Positions 33,818 through 42,552 of a DNA stretch of 64,000 nt are shown here, piece by piece. The notes beneath the pieces were generated by a model. The model ran no database searches and was not told where the DNA came from. It saw only the letters and a list, made by a program, of their open reading frames with translations. The position numbers and the translations under genes are program-made. Within the stretch, counting starts at the first letter, position 1, and the number at the start of each line of letters is the position of its first letter. The DNA is from an uncultured Rhizobiaceae group bacterium. Lineage in GTDB: Bacteria > Pseudomonadota > Alphaproteobacteria > Rhizobiales > Rhizobiaceae. The stretch spans positions 62,001 through 126,000 of the forward strand of contig CALLUS010000013.1 in NCBI GenBank assembly GCA_938010435.1, in the 5' to 3' direction.

Positions 33818-35029
33818 CTACAGCAACGACTTGAGATCAAAATCAGGGTTTGCGGCCACATCAGTTGGGATAGATTTCCCAGCTTCCAGCAAGCGCTTAC
33901 CCACCATATAAACGCGCGGCTCGTTTATGGCATCAATCGCCAACAACTTATCACCTGCATAGTACAAATGAGAGATCGCGTCAGTCTTGATGCCTACCCG
34001 CACAACAACCTTATCGTACCCCCGGTTCAAACCAACAATTTGCAGTTTGACGTCATACTGGTCAGACCAAAACCAAGGTTTAGCATCGTAAGGTTTTGGA
34101 CCTGAAACCATGTTCGTAGCAATCAGATTCGCTTGATCAATGGCATTGGGAACAGATTCAATACGAGTAGGATGTCCGTTGAAGAAAAATACCGCACAGT
34201 CTCCAGCGGCAAAAATATTCGGGTCACTGGTTTGGCAAAACCCATCCACAGTAATGCCACCATCCACCTCAAGGCCAGCCTCTTCCGCAAGCTCCGTATT
34301 GGGAATGATCCCGATACCGATCAATACAAAATCTATGTCGAGCGTTGTTCCATCTGAAAGTGCGGCTTTATTCAATCGGCCCGATTCTCTTGACAAATCA
34401 TCCAACCCAACACCTTCTTTGAAAATGACACCATGGCTTTCATGAAGCTCACGAAACCAATCGGATGTTTCGCGACAAGCTACCCGCTGCAAAATACGAT
34501 CAGCCGCTTCAATCACAGTCACTTTCAAACCTTTGGACACACAAACAGATGCAGCCTCCAGTCCAATATAACCGCCGCCCACAATCAGAACACTGCGACC
34601 TTCAATCAGTTCACCTCCAAACCCATCGGCATCTTTAAGGTCACGCAGATAGTGAATTCCAGACAACTCTTTGGTCAACGCATCTGGTAATTTTCGCGCA
34701 CGCGACCCGGTAGCAAAAACCAGTTTATCCCAGTTGATTTTACTCCCATCTTCCAATTTAACTGTCTTAGAGGCGCGGTCGATAGAGACGACTCTAGTGC
34801 CACTGCGCAACTGCACATTATTCTCACTATACCAGTTTTCCGGTCTCAGCATCAGCTGCGACTTATTAATCTCGCGTGTGGCATATTTTTTAGAAAGCGG
34901 TGGACGTTGGTAAGGGACAAACGGCTCATCACCCAATATAGTCACAGGTGTCGTTTGGTCCAATGATCTGAACTTCACAGCAAACGATACTGCTGCTTGC
35001 CCACCACCAATAACGACTACACCGCTCAT
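33818..35029 (-). CDS. Ferredoxin/rubredoxin reductase-like FAD oxidoreductase
   Basis: A 403-residue FAD/NAD(P)H oxidoreductase of the putidaredoxin-reductase/AlkT type. The FAD site is VVVIGGGQAAVSF at the N-terminus, the NAD(P) site VLIVGGGYIGLEAASV near residue 145, and the second FAD contact is NIFAAGDCAVF. ATG 35029 is preferred (MSGVVVIGGGQ); 35044 is possible. Such enzymes pass electrons to a ferredoxin for a P450 or ring hydroxylase, and a P450 gene lies two genes upstream. No ferredoxin gene is visible in the cluster, so the intermediate carrier must be elsewhere or absent. Confidence 0.87.
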   Translation of the reverse strand: MSGVVVIGGGQAAVSFAVKFRSLDQTTPVTILGDEPFVPYQRPPLSKKYATREINKSQLMLRPENWYSENNVQLRSGTRVVSIDRASKTVKLEDGSKINWDKLVFATGSRARKLPDALTKELSGIHYLRDLKDADGFGGELIEGRSVLIVGGGYIGLEAASVCVSKGLKVTVIEAADRILQRVACRETSDWFRELHESHGVIFKEGVGLDDLSRESGRLNKAALSDGTTLDIDFVLIGIGIIPNTELAEEAGLEVDGGITVDGFCQTSDPNIFAAGDCAVFFFNGHPTRIESVPNAIDQANLIATNMVSGPKPYDAKPWFWSDQYDVKLQIVGLNRGYDKVVVRVGIKTDAISHLYYAGDKLLAIDAINEPRVYMVGKRLLEAGKSIPTDVAANPDFDLKSLL

Positions 35030-35075
35030 ATTTTCATGTTCCAAAAATTACGTGACAGAGGTTAGCGTTTCAAAC

Positions 35076-36356
35076 CTAGACAAAAGGCAAATAGAAGTCG
35101 CGAACTTCTTTTGCGGTTTTTCCGTCAAGACGCTCAAACTCATCGCGCTTTAGCGTAATCAAAGCTTCAGTGTACAACTCACCCACTGCCTTGCGCAAAG
35201 ATTCATCTTTTTCCAAAATGTCAAGAGCCTTGCTCAAGTCTTCCGGAACGTGTCGTGTTTCGCGTGTATTCTCCAAACCATCCATATCTTCAGCATCTTG
35301 CAATATCATGGCGCCATCAACACCCAATTTTGCTGCTTGGAGAACGGCTGTAACAGCTTGATACGGATTGGTTGCGCAATCAGCCGTTCGGTGTTCAAGA
35401 CGTGCAGATTTTGGAGACGATGTGGAAGTTCGCGTCGTGACCAACCGGTGGTCTTCCGCCCAGTTGGCCCAATATCCAGCGAGACTGGCTTCGCCCAAAC
35501 GATCGTAGCTGTTGACTGTAGTCGCCAACAAAGCTGGCAGCGCTTCATGGTGATGAATAAGTCCCGCAACGCATTGCTTTGCCATATCAGACAAACCACC
35601 ATCAGGTGCAATAGTATTGTTGCCACCTTTGTCCAAGAAACTAAAATTCACGTGCAAACCAGAACCACCACGCTCAGCAATTGGCTTGGGCATGAATGTG
35701 AGTAACAGACCTTTTTTCGCTGCGACTTCTCGCGCCATGGTCTTCATGAGAAACGCATCGTCACAAGCTTTCATTGCATCGTCAAAACGCATAGTTAGCT
35801 CGAATTGACCATTATCATATTCACCATTCATACTCTCTATCGGCAGATCGCAGGCACAGGCCGTTTCCCAAATATCATCCATAACTCCAAGCGGATCATT
35901 CTGCGGGCCAGTGCCGTAAACAAATGCCCCGGGCGTATCGTATGGCTGCCAATCACCGTTTTCATCTTGTTGGAAAAGATAGGCTTCGGTTTCCAAACCA
36001 ACCATCGGTTTGTAGCCCATAGCTTCCCACTCACTGATTGTACGGGCCAATTGAGACCGCGCGCACAAACCAAACGGCTCACCATCTGCTTCAAGATGCC
36101 CAAGCGCTATTTCAGTTCCAGCCTGCCAACTGGTGCGGCGCTCTTTATCAAGTTTCAACTCCATATCCGGCAAACCATCGAAAAACCCAACGCCGGGAAC
36201 AGGCAACAAATCACGGTCAAAGGACACCGCAAACACACCACGCGCAAACCCAAGTGAACCACCAGCAGCCACATCAACAGGAACATATTTTCCGCGGGGA
36301 AAATTGAGCATATCGTTGAATAAAGCGCGTGTGCGCGTAATATTAGTTTGTGTCAT
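35076..36356 (-). CDS. Glutamine synthetase-like gamma-glutamyl ligase
   Basis: A 426-residue GS-fold ligase. Catalytic-domain motifs are visible in order: VGLETEAYLF, NGEYDNGQFELTMR (metal Glu pair), GSGLHVNFSF (ATP/metal His), NSYDRLGEAS and RLEHRTADCATNPYQA (phosphate and glutamate Arg). Divergence from GlnA and the catabolic setting suggest gamma-glutamylation of an amine (as in PuuA, IpuC or aniline-pathway TdnQ/AtdA1) rather than ammonia assimilation. It lies 1 bp after the P450 gene and in one unit with a class I amidotransferase, the combination known from aniline catabolism. The amine substrate is unknown. Confidence 0.82.
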   Translation of the reverse strand: MTQTNITRTRALFNDMLNFPRGKYVPVDVAAGGSLGFARGVFAVSFDRDLLPVPGVGFFDGLPDMELKLDKERRTSWQAGTEIALGHLEADGEPFGLCARSQLARTISEWEAMGYKPMVGLETEAYLFQQDENGDWQPYDTPGAFVYGTGPQNDPLGVMDDIWETACACDLPIESMNGEYDNGQFELTMRFDDAMKACDDAFLMKTMAREVAAKKGLLLTFMPKPIAERGGSGLHVNFSFLDKGGNNTIAPDGGLSDMAKQCVAGLIHHHEALPALLATTVNSYDRLGEASLAGYWANWAEDHRLVTTRTSTSSPKSARLEHRTADCATNPYQAVTAVLQAAKLGVDGAMILQDAEDMDGLENTRETRHVPEDLSKALDILEKDESLRKAVGELYTEALITLKRDEFERLDGKTAKEVRDFYLPFV

Positions 36357-36357
36357 A

Positions 36358-37590
36358 TCAGGCTACCTTCGTTCTCACGTTTAAGCGCTTTACGCCGCTT
36401 ATGAAATTTGATCGTGTCCATGTTGGTTCATCAATCGCCTCAAACGTATCGATGCGTTTTATCAACTCTTGCAGGACGATACGAACTTCCAATTTTGCCA
36501 AATGCATACCCAGACACACATGCGCACCACCCTGCCCGAAAGCTAGATGGCGGTTTGGCGTACGGTCAAGAACCGGAGCGTGTGGGTTTTCAAAAACAGT
36601 TTCATCACGGCTACCTGAGATAAACCACAAAAGAACCTTGTCTCCTTCACGAATGATTTTCCCGTGTAGTTTATAGTCCTGCGTTGCTGTGCGCCGAAAG
36701 TGCATGGTGGGTGAGGCCAGACGGATAAACTCATCCGCACACATGTCCCAACAATTGCCTTCGCGCAACTGCGCGATCAATGCAGGGTCATGAGCCAATA
36801 GGTTCAAGGCCATGGCAATTGAATATCGTGTTGTATCATTCCCCGCTGCCACCAACAGGCAAAAGAAATTCTTAAAACCCAGTTCATCCAAACCGTCTTC
36901 ACTATTCATCATGCGCGCAAGAATACCACCATCTGTAGCTATTCGCCGCTTTGCCAATAGATCATCTGCGTAATCATAAAGCTCCATACCGGCAGGGCTG
37001 CGGAACGGCATCATACGGTATGCACTTGTGTCCATTTTATCGACCACAGTGTCTGTGAAATCGGGATCGGTGTTGCCAATTAATGCATCCCCTTTTTCAA
37101 CCAACCATTCTAAGTCTTCATCAGGCACACCCAAAATGCGCCCCAACATCATCATTGGTAATTGTTTTGCAATTGCATCCACCGCATCAAACTCTGAGGC
37201 CATCAAGGCTTTTTCCACAATGTCTGATGCCAGAGTCCGGATAACTTCTTCAAACTGCCCCACAACCGGTTTTGCAAAACTTGGGTTCACTTTACGGCGC
37301 ACCGCGAAGTGTTCTTGCCCATCTGTTTCTTGAAAAGTGCGGCGCGCCATATATTCTTCATGGCTTTGGTCTTCAAGGCGAATGCCCTGGGCTGAACTAA
37401 AAATTGCACCTTCACGGTTGGCCAGCATGATATCGGCAAAACGTGTCAGGCTCCAAAAGCCTTTGGTTTCGGAGTCACCATCAGTCCAATTGACTGGATC
37501 TTTCTTCCGCAATCGCTCAAATGTCTTATGAGGTATGCCACCAGCAAAACTGTCATGGCTTAAAAGATTTAGATGACCATCATCATGCAT
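36358..37590 (-). CDS. Cytochrome P450
   Basis: A 410-residue bacterial class I P450. ATG 37590 (MHDDGHLNLLSHDSF) overlaps the amidotransferase stop by 8 bp; a longer frame from 37644 would overlap more. The I-helix VAAGNDTTR, the K-helix ExxR (DEFIRL) and the haem-binding loop FGQGGAHVCLG with Cys359 are all intact. It probably hydroxylates or N/O-dealkylates the pathway substrate, with electrons from the FAD reductase in the same unit. A P450 next to a GS-like gene recalls the piperidine/morpholine gene groups of mycobacteria, from memory. Confidence 0.9.
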   Translation of the reverse strand: MHDDGHLNLLSHDSFAGGIPHKTFERLRKKDPVNWTDGDSETKGFWSLTRFADIMLANREGAIFSSAQGIRLEDQSHEEYMARRTFQETDGQEHFAVRRKVNPSFAKPVVGQFEEVIRTLASDIVEKALMASEFDAVDAIAKQLPMMMLGRILGVPDEDLEWLVEKGDALIGNTDPDFTDTVVDKMDTSAYRMMPFRSPAGMELYDYADDLLAKRRIATDGGILARMMNSEDGLDELGFKNFFCLLVAAGNDTTRYSIAMALNLLAHDPALIAQLREGNCWDMCADEFIRLASPTMHFRRTATQDYKLHGKIIREGDKVLLWFISGSRDETVFENPHAPVLDRTPNRHLAFGQGGAHVCLGMHLAKLEVRIVLQELIKRIDTFEAIDEPTWTRSNFISGVKRLNVRTKVA

Positions 37591-38311
37591 TTTGAATGCC
37601 TTCTTTGAAAAAATTGGTCGTCCATTGCGCAAAGGTTTTGCCATTCGCTTGTAGATTCATACTTTTCCGGGCAGCAGCTACATCAGCATCGTGCATTTTG
37701 GATTCTGTGAAGTCTAAAACACACGACATAAATTCATGGGTAAATTCTGGATGTGCTTGGGTCGTGAAAATATGATTACCCTTCGCAAAACTGGCGAATT
37801 TGCATTTTTCGCTGGAACCCAGAACTTCACATCCTATAGGTAATTCCGTCACTTGATCCTCATGGAAAACATACATCGGCAGGCTATCAAGTTCAGGCGT
37901 CATCCAAGACCTATTGGCAACGAAACTCGTTTCTTCGATACCCACATTGTAACCTTCAGGAGATTTTTCCACCTTCCCACCCAATGCAAGTGCAATGGCT
38001 TGGTGACCAAAACACGCTCCCATCAGTGGCTTCTTGGCAACATCGCAACGACGAATAAAATCTATTAAAGCGTCGGAAAATATGTGTTCGTCCAAAACAC
38101 TCAACGGACTGCCCGTGATCAAAAAAGCGTCTTGTTCATCCAGATTTTTTGGAACTTCCCCACCGATCGTCATATAAACTTGATATTGAAATCGATCATC
38201 TTGAAGATCAAATATATCGCGAAAACGATGGGCATCATCGGGAAAAGCGTCACCAACCTCGATGCTTTTGTCGTGGTTTGTTTGGAGTATGCCAAGCTTA
38301 ATACGCTCCAT
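37583..38311 (-). CDS. Class I glutamine amidotransferase-like hydrolase
   Basis: A 242-residue GATase1-fold protein related to the GMP synthase amidotransferase domain, standing alone. The triad is intact: Cys100 in GACFGHQAIALALGG, His187 and Glu189 in TTQAHPEF. In aniline-type pathways such proteins (TdnT/AtdA2) hydrolyse the gamma-glutamyl amide made by the GS-like ligase, and both genes are in this unit. PuuD-like removal of glutamate from gamma-glutamyl compounds is the same idea. First gene of the unit, 48 bp downstream of promoter element B. Confidence 0.8.
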   Translation of the reverse strand: MERIKLGILQTNHDKSIEVGDAFPDDAHRFRDIFDLQDDRFQYQVYMTIGGEVPKNLDEQDAFLITGSPLSVLDEHIFSDALIDFIRRCDVAKKPLMGACFGHQAIALALGGKVEKSPEGYNVGIEETSFVANRSWMTPELDSLPMYVFHEDQVTELPIGCEVLGSSEKCKFASFAKGNHIFTTQAHPEFTHEFMSCVLDFTESKMHDADVAAARKSMNLQANGKTFAQWTTNFFKEGIQNA

Positions 38312-38358
38312 AACAACAACCTTTGATAACTAACGCGAACAGTTGTTCTTTGTTATTT

Positions 38359-38392
38359 TTGATAACATGTTAATTTAACTTCTAATTGTCAA
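38359..38392 (-). promoter_or_regulatory. Promoter/operator element B upstream of the amidotransferase-P450 unit
   Basis: Plus strand: TTGATAACATGTTAATTTAA, 7 bases, TTGTCAA. Nineteen of 20 bases match element A at 33740, and the distance to TTGTCAA is identical (27 bp start to start). On the minus strand it reads TTGACA-N19-TGTTAT with TAACATGTTA overlapping the -10 region. It lies 48 bp before the start codon at 38311. Confidence 0.65.
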
Positions 38393-38429
38393 TCACCTTT
38401 GATAATTTAGATAAAAGTCTTCGCGAAGC

Positions 38430-38478
38430 CACGAAAAATATCTCGTCACACCTTGTTTATAAAAAGCCAGTGACGAGA
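38430..38478 (-). terminator. Probable terminator of the UDP-glucose dehydrogenase gene
   Basis: TCTCGTCAC (38441-38449) and GTGACGAGA (38470-38478) form a perfect 9-bp stem. On the minus strand the stem is followed by TATTTTTC. It lies 85 bp after the dehydrogenase stop, as expected for an intrinsic terminator with a long loop. A perfect palindrome CTTCGCGAAG follows at 38419-38428. Confidence 0.6.
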
Positions 38479-38562
38479 CTTTATACAAACCATACCAATA
38501 ACTCTTCGGGGACGGAATGCACTGAATTGGGACCTAAGCTAAAAATCTCTGTCCTTTCCATA

Positions 38563-39882
38563 TTACTTGGTATCAGAATTGATACCAATGAAGTTGAGAT
38601 TCCAATCAGCCAACTCCAATTGACGAGGCTTTAAGGACAACCGAAGGTCGAGAATTTTAGCTTGTTGAACAGACTGCAACTGGGAATTGTAATCATAGTC
38701 TTTAAATTCTTCCCACTCCGTCACGATCAAAGTGAGATCTGCCCCGTTCATTGCATCTTCAATCGAAGTCGACTGCGTATAATTATGATCATTGTTTTCG
38801 TATTTTGCCATCGGGTCGTAAGCTTTCACAACCATACCTTCATCCAACAGAGTGTGAATGATGCTGATGGCAGAGCTGTCGCGCACATCATCCGTGTTGG
38901 CTTTAAAAGCGATTCCCAAAACAGCCACACGAAGGCCGCGCAGGTTTTGACCGAGAATATCTTCCACACGACGTAATATCATGTAGCGACGATTGTCATT
39001 CACCGCGATGACAGCTTCCAAAATTTGCTGTTGTACACCATGGCGGCGCGCCATTGTGGCCAGAGCAAGCGTGTCTTTAGGAAAACACGAACCGCCATAA
39101 CCGGGCCCTACCCGTAGGAATTGCTCTCCGATGCGACTGTCTAAACCAATCCCTTTGGAAACAGTTTCAATATCACCACCCACTGTTTGGGTCAGATTGG
39201 CGATTTCATTGATGAACGTTACTTTCATGGCAAGGAAAGCATTGGCCGCATACTTGATCGTTTCAGATGAGAACCAATCGCTGACAACAAAGGGAACACC
39301 AGCTTCGTCAAATGCGCTGTAAATATCGCGAATTGTTGCGATTGCATTTTTGTTGTTACCGCCCAAAACCACCCGTTCTGGATGGAAGAAATCTTGGATC
39401 GCACGACCTTCGCGCAAGAATTCCGGGTTGGAAACAATCGCAAGTTTTTTGTTCGGCACTAATTCGTCAAGACGGTTTTGCAACCGTTCGCACGTACCAA
39501 TAGGAACCGTAGATTTCACAACCACAACTGCACCATTGGGGGCAATTGTAGAAACATCTTCAATGGCCGAATACAAATAGCTCAGATTAGCATTACCTGT
39601 TTTATCGTCTGTGGGCGTGCCCACAGCAATGAAAAACGTATTGCAATCACGAGCCGTGATAATATCGAGCGAAAATGAAATTCGACCTGCCTCGATCACT
39701 TCACCAAGTAGATCTTCCAATCCTTCTTCATAGATTGGGGGGACGCCCGCTTGCAACTGGTTGACGCGTTCTTCGCTCACGTCAATGCACAGCACATTGT
39801 GTTCTTGTTTTGCCAATCCAACCGCTTGGATAAGGCCCACATAACCAGCGCCAATAACCGCGATTGAAGAAGAATTTGTCAT
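38563..39882 (-). CDS. UDP-glucose 6-dehydrogenase
   Basis: A 439-residue nucleotide-sugar dehydrogenase. ATG 39882 starts MTNSSSIAVIGAGYVGL, with the NAD-binding GxGxxG at once; upstream in-frame extension lacks family residues. The catalytic Cys is in GPGYGGSCFPKDT, and the substrate site NPEFLREGRAI and KYAANAFLAMKVTFINE are intact. It converts UDP-glucose to UDP-glucuronate for exopolysaccharide or capsule. It appears unrelated to the catabolic genes on either side and has its own terminator. Other UDP-hexose 6-dehydrogenases are not excluded. Confidence 0.9.
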   Translation of the reverse strand: MTNSSSIAVIGAGYVGLIQAVGLAKQEHNVLCIDVSEERVNQLQAGVPPIYEEGLEDLLGEVIEAGRISFSLDIITARDCNTFFIAVGTPTDDKTGNANLSYLYSAIEDVSTIAPNGAVVVVKSTVPIGTCERLQNRLDELVPNKKLAIVSNPEFLREGRAIQDFFHPERVVLGGNNKNAIATIRDIYSAFDEAGVPFVVSDWFSSETIKYAANAFLAMKVTFINEIANLTQTVGGDIETVSKGIGLDSRIGEQFLRVGPGYGGSCFPKDTLALATMARRHGVQQQILEAVIAVNDNRRYMILRRVEDILGQNLRGLRVAVLGIAFKANTDDVRDSSAISIIHTLLDEGMVVKAYDPMAKYENNDHNYTQSTSIEDAMNGADLTLIVTEWEEFKDYDYNSQLQSVQQAKILDLRLSLKPRQLELADWNLNFIGINSDTK

Positions 39883-40080
39883 ACTATGTCGCTTTCTGCA
39901 GTCCGATATTTTGCGGTTCTTCAAAGCGAATAACAGATGAATTGTGGCTCAACAATGAGCTTGTGTTTTGAACCAATCATAAAGCTGGTCCAGTAGTTCA
40001 CTCTTTACACTAGATCTACCCAACTCACCATGCAGGAACATTAAGCGCACCAGTTAAACTGTAGCGACTGCAAAGCTAAA

Positions 40081-41019
40081 TCACTGAGCAATGGATATAC
40101 GCTTTAATGTATCCCGAGTCGCATTTTTTTGCTCTGAACTCGAACCTTCCAGCGCAGCACTTTCCTGTTCGCGAGCAAGGTCAAACAAATGAACCACCCG
40201 TTCATGTCCACTTTTGGTTCCGCGCGCAATTCTCGAATCCGCCTCACCAGATACGACACAAAGGCCATCTTCTTGAAGAAAACCCAAAATATCTTCCAAT
40301 GATTTTGGATCAAGAAAAGTCTGTTCAGCAAGGGTAGATAAAGCAAGTGTCGATTGGCCATGGAGCGATGCCAATATACGCCACTGTGCAACCGTCAAAC
40401 CACTGTCACGAACTGCATCGTGAAACTCGTTGCTCATCCGGTGATAAGCACGCGAGAGATGATAAAAGAACATATCTTCCACCAGACCTTCTGCATCATG
40501 ATCAACGGCATCACTTTTACTCAATGTCGTAAGAGGTGCAGCAATGGCGTATGAGCCGCCACCAAAGACCAAACCTTCTTTGGTTTCAGTATCAATAGAC
40601 TTGACTTCACCTACAATGATCCAGTGATCACCACCTTCGTAGACAGACCAAGTTTTACAATCAAAACGCGCAGCACAACCTTCCAGGATTGGCACATTAT
40701 TCTCGTTCATTGAGAAAACAGTATGCGCAAATTTGTCAGCACCGCTTTTTGCAAATTTATTGGACAAATCGGTTTGATCACTTGCCAAAACATGAATGGA
40801 AAAATACTCAGCTTTTTTAAAAGCAGGTGCACTTCGCGCTGTTTTTGTGACACTCCACAGAACCAAAGGGGGCTCTGTCGATACAGAGTTAAAACTGGAC
40901 GCGGTCATACCGACAGACTGACCTTCATGATCAGTTGCAGTGACAATTGTTACCCCGGTTGCGAAACTGGACAACGCATCACGAAATCCACGAGCGTCAA
41001 AATCGTTGAGCTTTGCCAT
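40081..41019 (-). CDS. Flavin reductase with C-terminal MarR-like domain (HpaC/C1-like)
   Basis: A 312-residue two-domain protein. Residues about 5-165 are a flavin_reduct domain (FRDALSSFATGVTIVTATDHEG, GMTASSFNSVSTEPPLVLWS). Residues about 185-312 form a MarR-like winged-helix region (LTVAQWRILASLHGQSTLAL, LEDILGFLQEDGLCVV). This matches the C1 reductase of p-hydroxyphenylacetate hydroxylase from Acinetobacter, whose MarR-like tail senses the aromatic substrate and gates flavin reduction. It starts 9 bp after the HpaB-like oxygenase and should supply it with FADH2 or FMNH2. Confidence 0.88.
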   Translation of the reverse strand: MAKLNDFDARGFRDALSSFATGVTIVTATDHEGQSVGMTASSFNSVSTEPPLVLWSVTKTARSAPAFKKAEYFSIHVLASDQTDLSNKFAKSGADKFAHTVFSMNENNVPILEGCAARFDCKTWSVYEGGDHWIIVGEVKSIDTETKEGLVFGGGSYAIAAPLTTLSKSDAVDHDAEGLVEDMFFYHLSRAYHRMSNEFHDAVRDSGLTVAQWRILASLHGQSTLALSTLAEQTFLDPKSLEDILGFLQEDGLCVVSGEADSRIARGTKSGHERVVHLFDLAREQESAALEGSSSEQKNATRDTLKRISIAQ

Positions 41020-41028
41020 AAGTTCAAC

Positions 41029-42519
41029 TCACGCCAGAGACAGAAGATTATCGACACGACCGGTCAATGGGTCTTTGTCGTAGAGATCATAATAAGCAGA
41101 TGCCATTAAAGCGGGTGGACCAAAGAAGAAACGCTCGTATAGCGCTTGTCTTGTACCGAATCCGGAAATAGCTACGTCATGAGCCAAACGATAAAGCGCC
41201 ACACGGTCACGCGATTCCAAATTGGTCAACTGAAAATACTGTGCAACATCATGTGCTATTTCATTTGAAAAATCGGCTTCTGCCGGTGTTGCCATTAATG
41301 AGGATGATCCAAGCAATTGCATAATTTCGATCATGCGGGGATACATCCGTGGATACAAATTGCGCGATGTTTCCAATGGCCCGCGTAGTGGCACAAAATT
41401 CCCATATTCGTCTTCATGGGATTGTGCTTCAGCAGAGTACAATAGCGCACGTATAGTTTCAGTCATTTGCATGACTTCAGCAATCAACCCTTTGGTATAG
41501 AGATCTTTGTCACGGCCGGTAGCTTTCGCAATAGAACAAAGAATGCCCGTGATGAATTCAGATTTTGCCAGCTTACCGCAAGCCACTTGATGCATCATAT
41601 GAACCACCGCGTTGGTTGCACCAAACGCTTGATTGCAAAGTTCCGGTTGACCATAAAGGAAAATTCTCTCCCACGGCACCAGCACGTTTTCAAAGATGAC
41701 TACAGCATCCATCTCCTCATATCGGGAAGACAAAGGAGCGTCGAAGTGAGATTTGCCTTCGTCGTAGGTATCGCGGCAAATCAGTTTCAATCCGGGAGTG
41801 GCGATAGGCAACGCGAACGCAAAGGCGAATGGAATATTGTCGTCAGACGCTTTTAAAACAGTCGACGGGAAAACTTCAATTTCATCAGCAAGAGGACCCA
41901 GAGTGGCTAGCAAACGCGCACCGTTCACAATGACACCAGCGTCCGTTTCTTTGACAATTTGCAACGCAACCTTGTCAGAAAACTTGCCGGATGCCGCTTG
42001 TTGAAAATTAACGCTCGGGTTAACGAGCGTATGCGTCAACACCTTATCATTCTTACGCGCAAAATTGTAAAAATCGACCATGTTGCGGGCCATAGCTTCC
42101 CCGCCTTGCCCTTTGAAACCTTGTGCCAAAAAACTGGTGGCCGACGCAAAAGACATCAATGAAGCATTTTTGTAATCTGGCGTGCGACCAAACATGCCGT
42201 TCGACCATTTAGCCCATTCATAATAGGCGCGACCACGGGCTTTCACATCGTCAAGAGATTTCGGCATCTGATATGCCATGGCGCAACGATCACCATCGTC
42301 ATCCACATAGGTGACCGTGTCGATAAATTCGGGTTTGTGTTGGTTGTCCAGGAAGCTTGCAAGCGTCGCAGCGCCACGTGCCATACCCGGTTCCGTAGTG
42401 ACATCTGCAACACGCTTGCCACGGGTCCACACTTCACGGTCATCACGCAAACCTCCCAAATATTCCGCACCTGTACGAATTCCAAAATGTTGGCGGCCCA
42501 TAATTTCTGTAACTGACAT
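41029..42519 (-). CDS. hpaB: HpaB-family flavin-dependent phenol monooxygenase
   Basis: A 496-residue member of the 4-hydroxyphenylacetate 3-hydroxylase family (HpaB, about 520 residues in E. coli). The conserved N-terminal stretch (GRQHFGIRTGAEYLGGLRDDREVW), middle domain with LPIATPGLKLICRDTY and the C-terminal helical domain (VAQYFQLTNLESRDRVALYR) are present. With reduced flavin from the adjacent reductase it should ortho-hydroxylate a phenol such as 4-hydroxyphenylacetate to the catechol opened by HpaD at 31088. Family relatives act on other phenols, so the exact substrate is inferred. Confidence 0.85.
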   Translation of the reverse strand: MSVTEIMGRQHFGIRTGAEYLGGLRDDREVWTRGKRVADVTTEPGMARGAATLASFLDNQHKPEFIDTVTYVDDDGDRCAMAYQMPKSLDDVKARGRAYYEWAKWSNGMFGRTPDYKNASLMSFASATSFLAQGFKGQGGEAMARNMVDFYNFARKNDKVLTHTLVNPSVNFQQAASGKFSDKVALQIVKETDAGVIVNGARLLATLGPLADEIEVFPSTVLKASDDNIPFAFAFALPIATPGLKLICRDTYDEGKSHFDAPLSSRYEEMDAVVIFENVLVPWERIFLYGQPELCNQAFGATNAVVHMMHQVACGKLAKSEFITGILCSIAKATGRDKDLYTKGLIAEVMQMTETIRALLYSAEAQSHEDEYGNFVPLRGPLETSRNLYPRMYPRMIEIMQLLGSSSLMATPAEADFSNEIAHDVAQYFQLTNLESRDRVALYRLAHDVAISGFGTRQALYERFFFGPPALMASAYYDLYDKDPLTGRVDNLLSLA

Positions 42520-42552
42520 CTATCTCTTCCTCTTCAACCAAATTTCATCGTT

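Noticed and set aside
41029-42519. 4-hydroxybutyryl-CoA dehydratase as an alternative for the HpaB-family protein
   Set aside because: The adjacent flavin reductase and HpaR-like regulator and the extradiol genes nearby favour a flavin monooxygenase.
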